Source of the DNA: PCC-6802 sp943367755
Lineage (GTDB): Bacteria; Cyanobacteriota; Cyanobacteriia; Pseudanabaenales; Pseudanabaenaceae
DNA: 64,000 nucleotides
Direction of reading: 5' to 3'
NCBI GenBank assembly: GCA_943367755.1
Contig: CALRKB020000008.1
Location: 78,755 to 142,754, forward strand
Shown here: piece by piece, positions 26,641 to 35,936 of the stretch
Layout: the number at the start of each line of letters is the position of its first letter
Position numbering within the stretch: position 1 is the stretch's first letter
Program-made: the position numbers and the translations under genes
Notes under the pieces: model-generated
The model's input: only the letters and a program-made list of their open reading frames with translations
Told to the model about the DNA's origin: nothing
The model's database searches: none

Positions 26641-27117
26641 TTAGACCGTACCGCCTGCTTCTGTCGCCTCTGGCTGATTTTTAGGTGCAAAGAATTTCTC
26701 GCTAATCGTTGCTGTAAGGATATGAGACAGTAAGCCAATTGGGCCGGCAAACAGACAAAAAGCGATCGAGTGAGCAGTCCAGACTCCTGTGCGTTGACCT
26801 TCTAGAAAAATCCATCGCCCCACAAATAAATCCATCACCAAAAAGTGAGTCCAACCTGTAGCCGCCGCATGGGGATCGGCAAAAAAGCTGGCAATTTGGC
26901 TTAAATCTGGATTTGACATAGCCTGGGCGCTTTCAGGTGTAATTGCCCCCACCAAAAAGTAGATGTATAACCCGGCAAGCGCAATATACGGCAGGTAAGA
27001 GGCCACTATTTGTTGCGCAATTTTCCACTTGGGCAAAAAAATCATCAAAGCCCAAAATGGCAGTACAAATAAGTTGCTCAGTTCAAATAACTTGTCAATG
27101 CTCATAGAATTTCCCAA
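26641..27117 (-). CDS. ABA4-like membrane protein (DUF4281)
   Basis: 158 residues with four membrane segments. The pattern FELSNLFVLPFWALMIFLPK, WTHFLVMDLFVGRWIFLEGQ and FAGPIGLLSHILTATISEKF matches the ABA4 family. In plants ABA4 is needed for neoxanthin synthesis; the cyanobacterial role is not established but may concern carotenoids. The start may be the fifth codon (MSIDKLFE). It is divergent from rpsB, 298 bases away. Confidence 0.85.
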   Translation of the reverse strand: MGNSMSIDKLFELSNLFVLPFWALMIFLPKWKIAQQIVASYLPYIALAGLYIYFLVGAITPESAQAMSNPDLSQIASFFADPHAAATGWTHFLVMDLFVGRWIFLEGQRTGVWTAHSIAFCLFAGPIGLLSHILTATISEKFFAPKNQPEATEAGGTV

Positions 27118-27203
27118 TTGCTAGTGGTATTAGTAGGCTTTAGTTATGAGAACGGTTGCTGATAGCGGGTTTTATATCAATAGGATACTCTCTGCTTCTG
27201 TAA

Positions 27204-27225
27204 GGGCAGACCTGAGTATCTGCCC
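27204..27225. repeat. GGGCAGA palindrome
   Basis: GGGCAGA (27204-27210) and TCTGCCC (27219-27225) are perfect inverted arms around an eight-base loop. It lies in the spacer between the ABA4-like gene and rpsB and is a member of the palindrome family described in the findings. Confidence 0.7.
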
Positions 27226-27334
27226 TGTCCCATACTTAAGTTAACGCTGCTAAAAAGGCTTAGGAATAGTTCCAAAAATACAAAGAAACTGCTTAGAAAC
27301 AATGATAAGCTAGAAAAGTTGTAAAAAATTCACA

Positions 27335-27395
27335 CGCTTGGGGATTCGGGTGTCTTGACTTCAAGATACGCCCAAGCGCAAGGATATAACCCGAA
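27335..27395 (+). promoter_or_regulatory. structured 5' leader of rpsB, pseudoknot candidate
   Basis: An 8-bp stem CGCTTGGG (27335-27342) with CCCAAGCG (27371-27378) encloses a second hairpin, TCTTGA/TCAAGA (27353-27366). Loop bases TTCGGGT (27345-27351) are complementary to ACCCGAA (27389-27395), which lies just before the AGGAG ribosome-binding site at about 27399-27403. Together they can form an H-type pseudoknot ending near the start codon. rpsB leaders in enterobacteria are autoregulated by S2 through a structured leader. A similar role here is inference. Confidence 0.55.
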
Positions 27396-27415
27396 CACTA
27401 GGAGATAAATTCATC

Positions 27416-28219
27416 ATGCCAGTAGTTTCTCTAGACCAATTGCTAGAGTCTGGGGTTCACTTTGGGCACCAAACTCGGCGTTGGAACCCAAAGATGGAAC
27501 CTTACATCTTTACCGAGCGTAATGGTGTTCACATCATCGATCTTGTGCAAACCGCACATTACATGGAAGAAGCCTACGATTACATGCGCCAAGCATCCGA
27601 ACAAGGCAAAAAAGTCTTATTCGTGGGCACTAAGCGCCAGGCCGCCGGAATTGTGGCGCAAGAAGCTGCCCGCTGTGGTAGTTACTACGTCAACCAGCGT
27701 TGGTTGGGTGGAATGCTTACCAACTGGGCGACCATTAAAACTCGTGTTGAGCGACTCAAAGAGCTAGAACGCCGCGAAGAAAGTGGTGCGCTCGATCGCC
27801 TGCCTAAAAAAGAAGCTTCTGTACTGCGCCGCGAAATGGAAAAGCTGCTGAAGTACTTGGGTGGCATTAAAGCCATGCGCAAGCCACCCGACATCGTTCT
27901 AATCGTAGACCAAAAGCGCGAATACAACGCCGTGCAAGAGTGTCAGAAGTTACGTATTCCAATTGTGTCTATGCTAGATACAAATTGCGATCCTGATACT
28001 GTCGATATTGCTATTCCTGCCAATGACGATGCGATTCGCTCGATTAAATTAATTGTTGGCAAGCTAGCCGACGCGATCTATGAAGGTCGCCACGGTCAAG
28101 TTGATGAAGTTGACTATGAAAGTGCGGATGACTTTGAGGATGAAGTACTCGAAGATATCCCTGATGAAGAGATCGCCGCTGTTCTTGATATAGTCGAAGG
28201 TGATGAGGTGGAAGTCTAA
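27416..28219 (+). CDS. rpsB: 30S ribosomal protein S2
   Basis: 267 residues. It begins MPVVSLDQLLESGVHFGHQT and contains RRWNPKMEPYIFTERNGVHI, RWLGGMLTNWATIK, PDIVLIVDQKREYNAVQEC and IPIVSMLDTNCDPDTVDIAI, the standard S2 blocks. An acidic C-terminal tail (~230-267, rich in D and E) is longer than in E. coli and is common in cyanobacteria. The ribosome-binding site is AGGAG about 12 bases upstream. It is followed by tsf, forming the usual rpsB-tsf pair; the 188-base spacer between them holds no gene. Confidence 0.98.
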   Translation: MPVVSLDQLLESGVHFGHQTRRWNPKMEPYIFTERNGVHIIDLVQTAHYMEEAYDYMRQASEQGKKVLFVGTKRQAAGIVAQEAARCGSYYVNQRWLGGMLTNWATIKTRVERLKELERREESGALDRLPKKEASVLRREMEKLLKYLGGIKAMRKPPDIVLIVDQKREYNAVQECQKLRIPIVSMLDTNCDPDTVDIAIPANDDAIRSIKLIVGKLADAIYEGRHGQVDEVDYESADDFEDEVLEDIPDEEIAAVLDIVEGDEVEV

Positions 28220-28407
28220 GGAACTCGCGTACGAAAGTTCGATCCTTAGCAGCCGCAAGCATCCCTAACACTTGCTTCCAACCTGTGCAGAGGTACGTCA
28301 TCAGATTTGCCTCTGCTATGTTATTCCTACTAGAATTATTTTCTAAAGCCCTAAGCACCAAACAAGCAAAAGCTTGTAATTGTTCGATCGTTTGTGGATA
28401 AATCACC

Positions 28408-29184
28408 ATGGCAGAAATCACCACCCAGCAGGTTCAAGAACTCCGTGCCCGCACCGGAGCAGGTATAAAAGATTGTAAAAAGGCACTTCAGGAATCTGAT
28501 GGCGATGCCGTTAAAGCTGCTGAATATTTACGCCAAAAAGGCTTGGCTTCAGCAGTGAAAAAGGCAAGTCGTGCCGCGACCGAAGGAATTGTACACAGCT
28601 ACATTCACTTTGGGGCTCGCATCGGTGTCTTAGTAGAAGTAAACTGCGAAACTGACTTTGTGGCTCGACGGGAAGAGCTAAAAGAATTGGCGGACAATGT
28701 CGCGAAACAGATTGCGGCTTGCCCCAATGTTGAATATGTCAGCACCTCTGATGTACCAAAGGCATTCGTCGATAAAGAACGCGAAATTGAGTCAGGCAAG
28801 GAAGATCTTGCAAATAAGCCAGAGGCCATCCGCGCCAAAATCTTAGAAGGTCGCATCGAAAAGCGCCTCAAGGAACTGGCTCTGCTCGATCAACCCTATA
28901 TTAAAGATCAATCAATCACGGTTGATGAACTAGTAAAGCTCACTGCTTCTAAGCTCAGCGAAAATATCAAAGTCAGACGCTTTGTCCGCTTTGTTGTAGG
29001 CGAAGGCCCCGAAGAAGAGTCTGTAGCCCCTGCTGCTGAGACTCAACAAGTAGAAGCACCTGTTGAAGAACCTAAGGCTGAAGCCCCAGCTGAAGCCCCA
29101 GCTGAAGTTGCAGCCCCAGTTGCAGCGGAAGCTCCTAAAGAAGAGAAGCCAGCCGCTAAAGGTGGCAAGAAGAAGAAAAAATAG
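28408..29184 (+). CDS. tsf: translation elongation factor Ts
   Basis: 258 residues. Nucleotide exchange factor for EF-Tu. The N-terminal UBA-like part reads VQELRARTGAGIKDCKKALQ, followed by KGLASAVKKASRAATEG, GVLVEVNCETDFVARREEL and IEKRLKELALLDQPYIKD. The core ends near residue 200. A ~50-residue tail rich in Ala, Pro, Glu and Lys ends in a poly-lysine run (KGGKKKKK); such tails are variable in cyanobacteria. Confidence 0.98.
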   Translation: MAEITTQQVQELRARTGAGIKDCKKALQESDGDAVKAAEYLRQKGLASAVKKASRAATEGIVHSYIHFGARIGVLVEVNCETDFVARREELKELADNVAKQIAACPNVEYVSTSDVPKAFVDKEREIESGKEDLANKPEAIRAKILEGRIEKRLKELALLDQPYIKDQSITVDELVKLTASKLSENIKVRRFVRFVVGEGPEEESVAPAAETQQVEAPVEEPKAEAPAEAPAEVAAPVAAEAPKEEKPAAKGGKKKKK

Positions 29185-29206
29185 CTTGATGTAGCATCAA
29201 TTAACG

Positions 29207-29270
29207 TAGGGGCAGGTTTTGAGTGAAAGAGATTGGTAAGTACCAGAAACTCTAGCTAAACTTGCCCCTA
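29207..29270. repeat. TAGGGGCA inverted repeat after tsf
   Basis: TAGGGGCAGGTTT (from 29207) is matched by AAACTTGCCCCTA ending at 29270, leaving a loop of about 38 bases. It lies 22 bases after tsf. It belongs with the GGGGCAG palindromes elsewhere in the window and could act as a 3' end structure for the rpsB-tsf transcript. Confidence 0.6.
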
Positions 29271-29320
29271 TGCATATTTTGGTTTCCCTATCAGCACTGA
29301 CAGGACAGACACAATAGGTG

Positions 29321-29340
29321 GGCAGACTCATAGATCTGCC
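29321..29340. repeat. GGCAGA palindrome
   Basis: GGCAGA (29321-29326) and TCTGCC (29335-29340) are perfect inverted arms with an eight-base loop. The size and arm sequence are the same as at 27204. Two family members thus lie within 140 bases in the tsf-TPR spacer (29185-29481), which has no gene. Confidence 0.6.
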
Positions 29341-29481
29341 TGTACAGCTCAAAGAAGTCCGTTGCAGGGAATAGCACCTGAATTTTTAATATTTTCGTAA
29401 CCTACCTAGCAGATAATACACAGCAATCTTGTGTTTGCTCTATATTTTGCTCTGTGTACTGCTACCATAACGTACTTCAAA

Positions 29482-30978
29482 ATGTCTTCAGATGACCCAG
29501 ACGTGCTGATTGCCCGCTGCGATCGAGCCATAGAAGTCGATGCCGAAGCCTATGAAGCTTGGTATAACAGAGGTGTGGCGTTATTTGAGTTAGGGCGCTT
29601 TGATGAGGCGATCGCGAGTTGGTGTAAGGCTTTAGCAATTAATCCCAAGCATTATCAGTCCTGGTACCGTTACGGCAGAATACTAGATAAACTGGGTCAG
29701 CATGAAAATGCGATCGCTAGTTTAGATCGAGCGATCGCGATCGCTCCTAACTTTGACAAGGCCTATAATGCCAAGGGTATGGCTTGGGATCATCTAGAGC
29801 AATACAGTAAATCTGTAGAGTGCTATGCAAAAGCGATCGCGCTTAATCCCAAATCCTATGAGGCTTATAACAATCTAGGGCTGGCTTTAGCTAGTTTGGG
29901 GCAGCTAGAAAAGGCGATCTCGAATTACGATCTAGCGATCGAGCTTAAGCCTGACCACCACGAAGCTCTGAACAATCGCGGTGTTGCACGCTTCGATCTA
30001 GGGCAGATTGACACAGCCATTTCTGACTACGAAGCCGCATTAGCGATCGAGCCTGCCTATGCGATCGCCTACCAAAATAAAGGCTTAGCGATTATGGAAA
30101 TTGGTCGATATGGCGAAGCGATCTCCACGTTTGAGCGAGTATTAGAACTAGATCCTAGCTTTTATGAAGCCTGGCACTATCGAGGTGTAGCGCTGGCGGC
30201 TTTGGGCTATTGGGATAAAGCGGTTGTCAGCTATACCAAAGCGGTTGAGCTTGACCCTACTTTTCACGATGCCTGGTATAGCATGGGCTGTGCCCTCGAT
30301 CGCGCAGGGCGATATCTCGAAGCTTTAGCTAGTTTCGATCGCGCTGTTGCCACAAAACTAGATGACTATGACTCCTGGTGTGGTCGCGGTAAGACACTGG
30401 CAAGTTTGGGCAAATACGAAGAGGCGATCGCTAACTACTCGCGAGCTATCCAAATTAAGCCTGCTGCTGCTGAAGCCTATTACGATCGAGGCATAGCTTT
30501 AATGAACTTGAGACGCGATCTCGAAGCTATTGCAGCCTACGACAGTGCTACAAGCGCAAACCCCCAATTTTATGCAGCTCACTATAACCGTGGCATTGTC
30601 CTGGCTCGCCAAGGTCGTTATGCCGATGCGGTGTCTGCTTACGATCTCGCGATCGCGCTTAACGATCGCGACCCTGAGATCTGGAATAATCGCGGGGTGG
30701 CTTTATGCAATTGCGAAAGATTTATCGAGGCGATCGCTGCCTATGATCGTGCCCTAGAAATTAAACCAGATCTATACCAAGCCTGGAATAATCGCGGTCA
30801 TGCTTTAGATATTTTGGGTCAGTATCAGGAAGCGATTATTAGTTATAACAAAGCCCTAGAAATTAAGCCGGACTATAAAACTGCTAAAGAAAACCGCAGT
30901 TATTTATATTGGCAGTTAAGGCGGCAAAGATTCGATCGTTTCTGTCGAGAAATCTTACGCAGACTGGGATTCGAATAA
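29482..30978 (+). CDS. tetratricopeptide repeat protein
   Basis: 498 residues made almost wholly of about 13 consecutive TPR units of 34 residues. Each has the W/Y-x2-G-x3-L/A-x6-A/E-x-A pattern, e.g. YEAWYNRGVALFELGRFDEA, PDHHEALNNRGVARFDLGQI and PDLYQAWNNRGHALDILGQY. It forms a protein-binding superhelix; the partner is unknown. The start chosen is the ATG at 29482 (MSSDDPD); the frame is also open to a GTG at 29431. No catalytic domain or signal peptide is visible. HIP1 octamers are dense in this gene. Confidence 0.92.
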   Translation: MSSDDPDVLIARCDRAIEVDAEAYEAWYNRGVALFELGRFDEAIASWCKALAINPKHYQSWYRYGRILDKLGQHENAIASLDRAIAIAPNFDKAYNAKGMAWDHLEQYSKSVECYAKAIALNPKSYEAYNNLGLALASLGQLEKAISNYDLAIELKPDHHEALNNRGVARFDLGQIDTAISDYEAALAIEPAYAIAYQNKGLAIMEIGRYGEAISTFERVLELDPSFYEAWHYRGVALAALGYWDKAVVSYTKAVELDPTFHDAWYSMGCALDRAGRYLEALASFDRAVATKLDDYDSWCGRGKTLASLGKYEEAIANYSRAIQIKPAAAEAYYDRGIALMNLRRDLEAIAAYDSATSANPQFYAAHYNRGIVLARQGRYADAVSAYDLAIALNDRDPEIWNNRGVALCNCERFIEAIAAYDRALEIKPDLYQAWNNRGHALDILGQYQEAIISYNKALEIKPDYKTAKENRSYLYWQLRRQRFDRFCREILRRLGFE

Positions 30979-31018
30979 TCTTGATGCGCGATCGCATCGC
31001 ATAGGGCAAAATTAATAA

Positions 31019-31927
31019 ATGCTTCAATCTAGTTCTTCCATTTTTAGTCAAGCGATCGCGCGTCATGACTTCCTGGTTACTGCTGAGATATCTCCACCAA
31101 AGGGGGCTAACATCCAGCATATGGTGGCACAGGCGCAGTTGCTCAAGAGTCGTTTTCATGCGATCAATATCACCGACTCTAGTCGTGCTGTTTTGGGGAT
31201 GAGTCCCCTCGCCGCGACTGTAATTTTGCAGCAGCAAGTAGGAGTAGAGACGATCTGCCAGATTGCCTGTCGCGATCGCAATCGCATTGCCATGCAGGGA
31301 GATTTATTGGGAGCTGAGGCATTGGGAATTAAAAATATTCTGGCATTGACGGGCGATCCGGTAAAGGCAGGCGATCATCCCGAGGCCAGATCGGTATTCG
31401 ATCTTGAAGCAGTCCGTTTATTGCAGTTGATCGGCAAGCTTAACCAGGGTTTAGATGCCAATGATAAGCCCCTACCCGATGGCGGCACAAATTTACTGGC
31501 AGGAGCAGCCATCGATCCACAATCACCCAGTTGGTCTGGCTTGCAGCGCCGATTCGAGCGCAAGTTAGCAGCGGGAGCGCAGTTTTTTCAAAGTCAACTG
31601 ATTACCGATTTTGATCGCCTGGCCAAGTTTATGGATGCGATCGGCAATCAAGGTAATAAACCAGTTCTAGCAGGCATTTTCCTGCTCAAATCTGCCAAAA
31701 ACGCCATGTTCATCAATAAATACGTACCTGGTGTCAATATCCCCGACTCCATCATCGATCGCCTGGCTAAAGCCGAAGTACCTTTACAAGAAGGCATCGC
31801 GATCGCGGCCGAACAGATCAAAGCGGCAAAGGAAATCTGTCAGGGCGTACATTTAATGGCGGTAAAGGCCGAACATCTGATGCCACAAATACTCGACTTA
31901 GCTGGGATACCACCCATCAAGGTTTAA
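31019..31927 (+). CDS. methylenetetrahydrofolate reductase family protein
   Basis: 302 residues, TIM-barrel flavoprotein reducing 5,10-methylene-THF to 5-methyl-THF. Blocks are FLVTAEISPPKGANIQHMVA, HAINITDSSRAVLGMSPLA, LLGAEALGIKNILALTGDPV and AAGAQFFQSQLITDFDRL. It is the short form common in cyanobacteria rather than the longest MetF. It feeds methyl groups to methionine synthesis. It starts 41 bases after the TPR gene. Confidence 0.9.
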   Translation: MLQSSSSIFSQAIARHDFLVTAEISPPKGANIQHMVAQAQLLKSRFHAINITDSSRAVLGMSPLAATVILQQQVGVETICQIACRDRNRIAMQGDLLGAEALGIKNILALTGDPVKAGDHPEARSVFDLEAVRLLQLIGKLNQGLDANDKPLPDGGTNLLAGAAIDPQSPSWSGLQRRFERKLAAGAQFFQSQLITDFDRLAKFMDAIGNQGNKPVLAGIFLLKSAKNAMFINKYVPGVNIPDSIIDRLAKAEVPLQEGIAIAAEQIKAAKEICQGVHLMAVKAEHLMPQILDLAGIPPIKV

Positions 31928-31965
31928 CTGTTAATCTAGAAGCAAGCACATGATTGACTAGCTTT

Positions 31966-32664
31966 ATGGTTGCTACCTCAACTGGAATTAAACAAGCGGT
32001 CGTTGCGGGTGATTTTGATGAACAGCCGCAATTTACTCAGCATGTGGTGCTGCGGGATATTACTTGGCAGACGTATCAGTTACTGCTGTTGGAAACAGGC
32101 GATCGCCGCGCCGTTAGATTTTGTTATCACAGGGGAGTACTGGAGATTGTCATGCCTTTAGATATGCATGAGGCAATTAATCGGTTACTGGAGAAAATCA
32201 TTTCTGCCATCACTTTTGAACTAGGGTTAAGCATTAAAAGCTTTGGTTCAACGACTCTAAACCGTGAAGATCTCTTAGCAGGCGCAGAACCAGATTCTTG
32301 CTTTTATATTCAGAATGCTAGAAAGATTAAGGGACGCAAGATCAATCTGCAAACCGATCCACCACCCGATCTAGCGATCGAAGTTGATATTACTAGTTCA
32401 TCCAGGTTGAGATTTACCACTTACAAGCATCTGGGTATCCCTGAAATATGGCGATATACGGCAAAGGAAGGCATAAAGATCTATCAATTGCAGAACGGAG
32501 AATATATCGAGTGTGAATTTAGTCCCACTTTTCCTATGCTTTCAGGTACAGTGATTAATCAATTTCTCCCAAAAGCTAATCAAATTGATCATGATATGGA
32601 TGATAACGAAATCATCAGAGCCGTAATTTCATGGTTAAGAGAGCAGCCACAAAACGCATTGTAA
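31966..32664 (+). CDS. Uma2 family (DUF820) putative endonuclease
   Basis: 232 residues from the ATG at 31966 (the frame also has a TTG at 31954). Family features: VLEIVMPLDMHEAINRLLEK, EDLLAGAEPDSCFYIQNA, PPPDLAIEVDITSSSRLR and YKHLGIPEIWRYTAKEGI, which contain the acidic and lysine positions of the PD-(D/E)XK-like fold. It is the second Uma2 gene in the window. It converges on the terpenoid operon, 39 bases from that operon's last stop codon. Confidence 0.9.
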   Translation: MVATSTGIKQAVVAGDFDEQPQFTQHVVLRDITWQTYQLLLLETGDRRAVRFCYHRGVLEIVMPLDMHEAINRLLEKIISAITFELGLSIKSFGSTTLNREDLLAGAEPDSCFYIQNARKIKGRKINLQTDPPPDLAIEVDITSSSRLRFTTYKHLGIPEIWRYTAKEGIKIYQLQNGEYIECEFSPTFPMLSGTVINQFLPKANQIDHDMDDNEIIRAVISWLREQPQNAL

Positions 32665-32703
32665 GGAGAATCACAAGGACATGTCTAGAATACAAGCGAA
32701 TGT

Positions 32704-35013
32704 TTAGTAGTGTCGTTTGAGAACGTACCAGCTAAATGCTCGCAGCTTGACCTTGACATCGGAGTCTAGAACGATTGGATCGAGGCGTTTCCAGGCGGAT
32801 TCAACCAGATCGTTTGCCTGTTGCACGCACGCATCGATCGCACCGCACTGTTCTAGTTGTGTGATCGCCGTAGCGATAATTGCTACATCGGTCGGTTTTG
32901 AAGCGATTATTTCCCACAGCGATCGTCGCTCTGCCAACGCGAGTCTCGACATGGCCTTAGCAACTGGGAACGTAACTTTACCGCAGGCAATATCTTCGCC
33001 TTTGAGCTTTAAATCGTGCTTGAATCCGCGCAGGTTAAGAACATCATCGACGATCTGGAACGCCAGTCCCAGCGCCTCAAAGAAATATCCTAGAGCCTCA
33101 ACCTGTGTTGGTGTTCCTTTACCAATAATGGCACCTAGTCGAGCCAGAGAACTTGCAGGTACCGCTGATTTGAGCCGATGTACTGCCAAAATTCGTTTCT
33201 CCAATAACTCACCTTCTCCCTGCTGGACTACTTCGGGCATCAAGTGGTTAAATCCATCAATGTCAATTGCTTGGCCTGCATGGGCTGCCCGCAATGTCTC
33301 AAAGTAAAGCTCGTATATTCTGAGCTTGTCAGTGTCAGATAGAGTGGAATTGAGTAGCAGGATCTGCCCCAGGAAATAACTGGCATTCCCTGCATTAATT
33401 GCTAGAGGTTCGCCATAAATTTGATGGCAGGATGGGCCGCCTCGACGAATGCTGGAACGATCTTGAACGTCATCCACAATTAGAGAGCCGACGTGCAGCA
33501 GTTCGGGCCAGGCCAACCAGTGCATAAATTCCTGAGAATTGCCGCCAACGATATCCATACAGGCGAGGGCAGCATAGGAACGCCATGCCTTACCACCGCG
33601 ATCGATAATTTCGCGAATCGGTTGAATTAGCGTACGTGCGTATTGGTTGCGATCGAGTCCGTCCAGGTAATGACTGCGAGTTGGACTGGCAACGAGTCGA
33701 TCCATCTGTTCGTCGTTCGGACGCAATGGGAGCAGTACCTCAACCGACTTTTGGGTTTCGCGACTTACCGCTTTTAAAAAATTGCTGAGCTCCTGAACCG
33801 AATCAAAGCCGCTCCGTTCGACAAATCCAAGTCCCTCTATTGCCTGTCCGTTCATCGTTCCCGTTATACGGACTCGACCTTCCCAAAATGCTGGCTTGGA
33901 GATAATTGTAATAAACTCCTGGGAGGCAAATTCTGCTTCGACCGTGACGTGTAGATTTGCCGCGGGAATTTCAAGCTGCCAGGCGATCGGATAGGTATTA
34001 AAGGTGCGGGAACTCGTCCAGTGCTGCAAGGGTTGGAAAGCAAACTCTGTATAGTTTTGCCAATTTCCTTCGCGATCGATGACAATAGCCCAACGCCCGC
34101 AACTCATGCCAGGATTATTGTTGTCAAACAGATCGTAAGCGCTAATCTGATAGCCATTACCGAGTTGCACCGAAATCCAATTCCAAGCGATGTCCTGTTT
34201 GAGAACGGTGTCCTGTTCAACTTCCTGCTCGTTGGAGGCAGGCTTGCCAAACTCATGGTCGTACCATCCACTAGCTCCAACTATCGAGGAAGAACTGTCT
34301 TCTCGTATGAGCTTGCCTTCAACTTGGCACTGGGGCATGAAATAGTAAAACATATCTTCGCCACTAGTGCCACGTACCACGCCGTTATCGCCGTGTCTGA
34401 CAGGAAGTGTCTTTGTTTGGAAATAGAGTTCGCAGCTAGTGTGTCGCTCTTTATCAAACAGGGTTAGTTTGTAACGACCGTCAATAAGTTTCTCAAAGCG
34501 ATTTCCATCGAAGTCCAGTTCCAGTTTTTCCAGATTAACCTTGGCATCTTTTTCTAAGAGTCGATCGGGTCTAGGTACGTTTCCCTTGTCAAATACCTCG
34601 CGTAATGCTCGCTTCAGCAGTGGATCGGTTTTGTTGTCACTGCTCTCTAGCATTTTGATGCCCACTTGGGGAGCGCAGCGATCGACTAAGGAGTTGGTAT
34701 AGTACTTCTGCGCGTCAACGTCGCAAAGTCTCCAGGTAAGAGAGTGAGCGTAGAGCAGTTCCCTCGTCGTTTCATGGCGACCGATCGCTAAGCGAAAGAA
34801 GGATGCAAACAGAGAGAATTTCTGCCCGTCGTCCGTTTGGAAATGACTGTTAACGTACCACCATTCCGTGGTGGATGAAGCATGAGGTAAGTCGTGGATG
34901 GCTAGATCGATGGAGCCATCGCGGGGCCAGTCGGCTGGGAAGCGATCGCATCCCTTAGAAGAATGCTTTGAGGCGGATGTGGAAAATAAGGTTGGATTCA
35001 GTTGCTGTATCAT
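32704..35013 (-). CDS. CrtC/AttH-type lipocalin domain fused to polyprenyl diphosphate synthase (copy 1)
   Basis: 769 residues in two parts. Residues ~25-400 form a CrtC/AttH-like lipocalin region: HDLPHASSTTEWWYVNSHF, SLFASFFRLAIG and the conserved WYDHEFG at 250-256. Residues ~440-769 form a trans-prenyltransferase. Its first Asp-rich motif is D514-D518 (DDVQDRSSIRRGG). The second is DDVLN at 656-660, with Asn in the last place. EDIACGKVTFP follows. CrtC proteins hydrate terminal double bonds of carotenoids; the synthase half should make a linear C15-C25 diphosphate. Last gene of a six-gene operon, 55 bases after the FkbM gene. The fusion is unusual and product length was not determined. 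Confidence 0.88.
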   Translation of the reverse strand: MIQQLNPTLFSTSASKHSSKGCDRFPADWPRDGSIDLAIHDLPHASSTTEWWYVNSHFQTDDGQKFSLFASFFRLAIGRHETTRELLYAHSLTWRLCDVDAQKYYTNSLVDRCAPQVGIKMLESSDNKTDPLLKRALREVFDKGNVPRPDRLLEKDAKVNLEKLELDFDGNRFEKLIDGRYKLTLFDKERHTSCELYFQTKTLPVRHGDNGVVRGTSGEDMFYYFMPQCQVEGKLIREDSSSSIVGASGWYDHEFGKPASNEQEVEQDTVLKQDIAWNWISVQLGNGYQISAYDLFDNNNPGMSCGRWAIVIDREGNWQNYTEFAFQPLQHWTSSRTFNTYPIAWQLEIPAANLHVTVEAEFASQEFITIISKPAFWEGRVRITGTMNGQAIEGLGFVERSGFDSVQELSNFLKAVSRETQKSVEVLLPLRPNDEQMDRLVASPTRSHYLDGLDRNQYARTLIQPIREIIDRGGKAWRSYAALACMDIVGGNSQEFMHWLAWPELLHVGSLIVDDVQDRSSIRRGGPSCHQIYGEPLAINAGNASYFLGQILLLNSTLSDTDKLRIYELYFETLRAAHAGQAIDIDGFNHLMPEVVQQGEGELLEKRILAVHRLKSAVPASSLARLGAIIGKGTPTQVEALGYFFEALGLAFQIVDDVLNLRGFKHDLKLKGEDIACGKVTFPVAKAMSRLALAERRSLWEIIASKPTDVAIIATAITQLEQCGAIDACVQQANDLVESAWKRLDPIVLDSDVKVKLRAFSWYVLKRHY

Positions 35014-35068
35014 GATAGATCCGTACGCTAAGGATTTTGTAAAATGTTGATTTCTCCTCGATAACTTG

Positions 35069-35899
35069 CTACTTGCGCGTAGCGTAAAGAAGGAAAACGC
35101 TGGAATCTTTGAGTATTGGTTGTTGATCTACTACGATCTCTTTTAACCCTCGCGCTTTCAGCAAATCAGTTATTGTGACGACTCGATTGTTAGTATCGTG
35201 AACTTCGATTACGACTTGTTTGATTTTGAACCAATCCTGTTCTGCAATCCCCAGAAGGACATCAAGTTCGCCTTTCTCAACATCTATTTTGAGTAAGTCA
35301 ATTTGACTAATTTGATGTTCGAGAATAACTTCAGATAGTGTCCTCAATTGGCAAGTGACGCGCTCTGCGTTTTTAACCGTTCTGCCAAACAAATAATCGA
35401 CGAAAGCCACGCGCAGAAAGTTAGGAAGCCATTGAAACCAGACAGGTGTTGCTTTAAGATTGCGAAGCACGGCACTCTTTGATTCCTCGATCTGCTCCTG
35501 GGAAAATTCCAAGTAAGCACTCGACCATAACGTTGCTTCGGGATAATAGGCAAATGTCGTTGTCTTATGTTCCCGTGCCAGTCCGTATGGAAACACCTTG
35601 AGTCTCTCTGGATCGAAGCGCTGAGCATTGCGTTGCAGTATCTCGAAAATGGCGGGAATTGGTTCGAATGCGTAAACATTGACGTTTTGTCGGCAAAGCT
35701 GATATGCCCAGAGCGCAAATACACCAATGTTTGCTCCCACATCAAACACTGTGTCGCCTTCATGCAACTCGATACCATTTTTGATATATTCTTTGACTTC
35801 CTCAGCCACAAGTTGTGCTTCGCCTTTTTGCAAATAGAAGACAGTCATGCCGTTGGCAAGGGTGACTTCTGGAATTGAAGGTGATTTAAGCTGTAACAT
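35069..35899 (-). CDS. FkbM family SAM-dependent methyltransferase
   Basis: 276 residues. The SAM-binding block is GDTVFDVGANIGVFALWAYQ, then VYAFEPIPAIFEILQRNAQ. FkbM-type ends are seen in QIDLLKIDVEKGELDVLLGI and EVHDTNNRVVTITDLLKARG. These enzymes O-methylate hydroxyls on natural products and sugars. The start is set at the ATG at 35899, preceded by a good AGGTGGG ribosome-binding site; the frame is open 84 bases upstream but would overlap the glycosyltransferase. In this operon it could methylate the sugar or the terpenoid hydroxyl. Confidence 0.9.
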   Translation of the reverse strand: MLQLKSPSIPEVTLANGMTVFYLQKGEAQLVAEEVKEYIKNGIELHEGDTVFDVGANIGVFALWAYQLCRQNVNVYAFEPIPAIFEILQRNAQRFDPERLKVFPYGLAREHKTTTFAYYPEATLWSSAYLEFSQEQIEESKSAVLRNLKATPVWFQWLPNFLRVAFVDYLFGRTVKNAERVTCQLRTLSEVILEHQISQIDLLKIDVEKGELDVLLGIAEQDWFKIKQVVIEVHDTNNRVVTITDLLKARGLKEIVVDQQPILKDSSVFLLYATRK

Positions 35900-35936
35900 A
35901 TATCGAATCCCACCTGAAAGATAAACATGTGAATTG

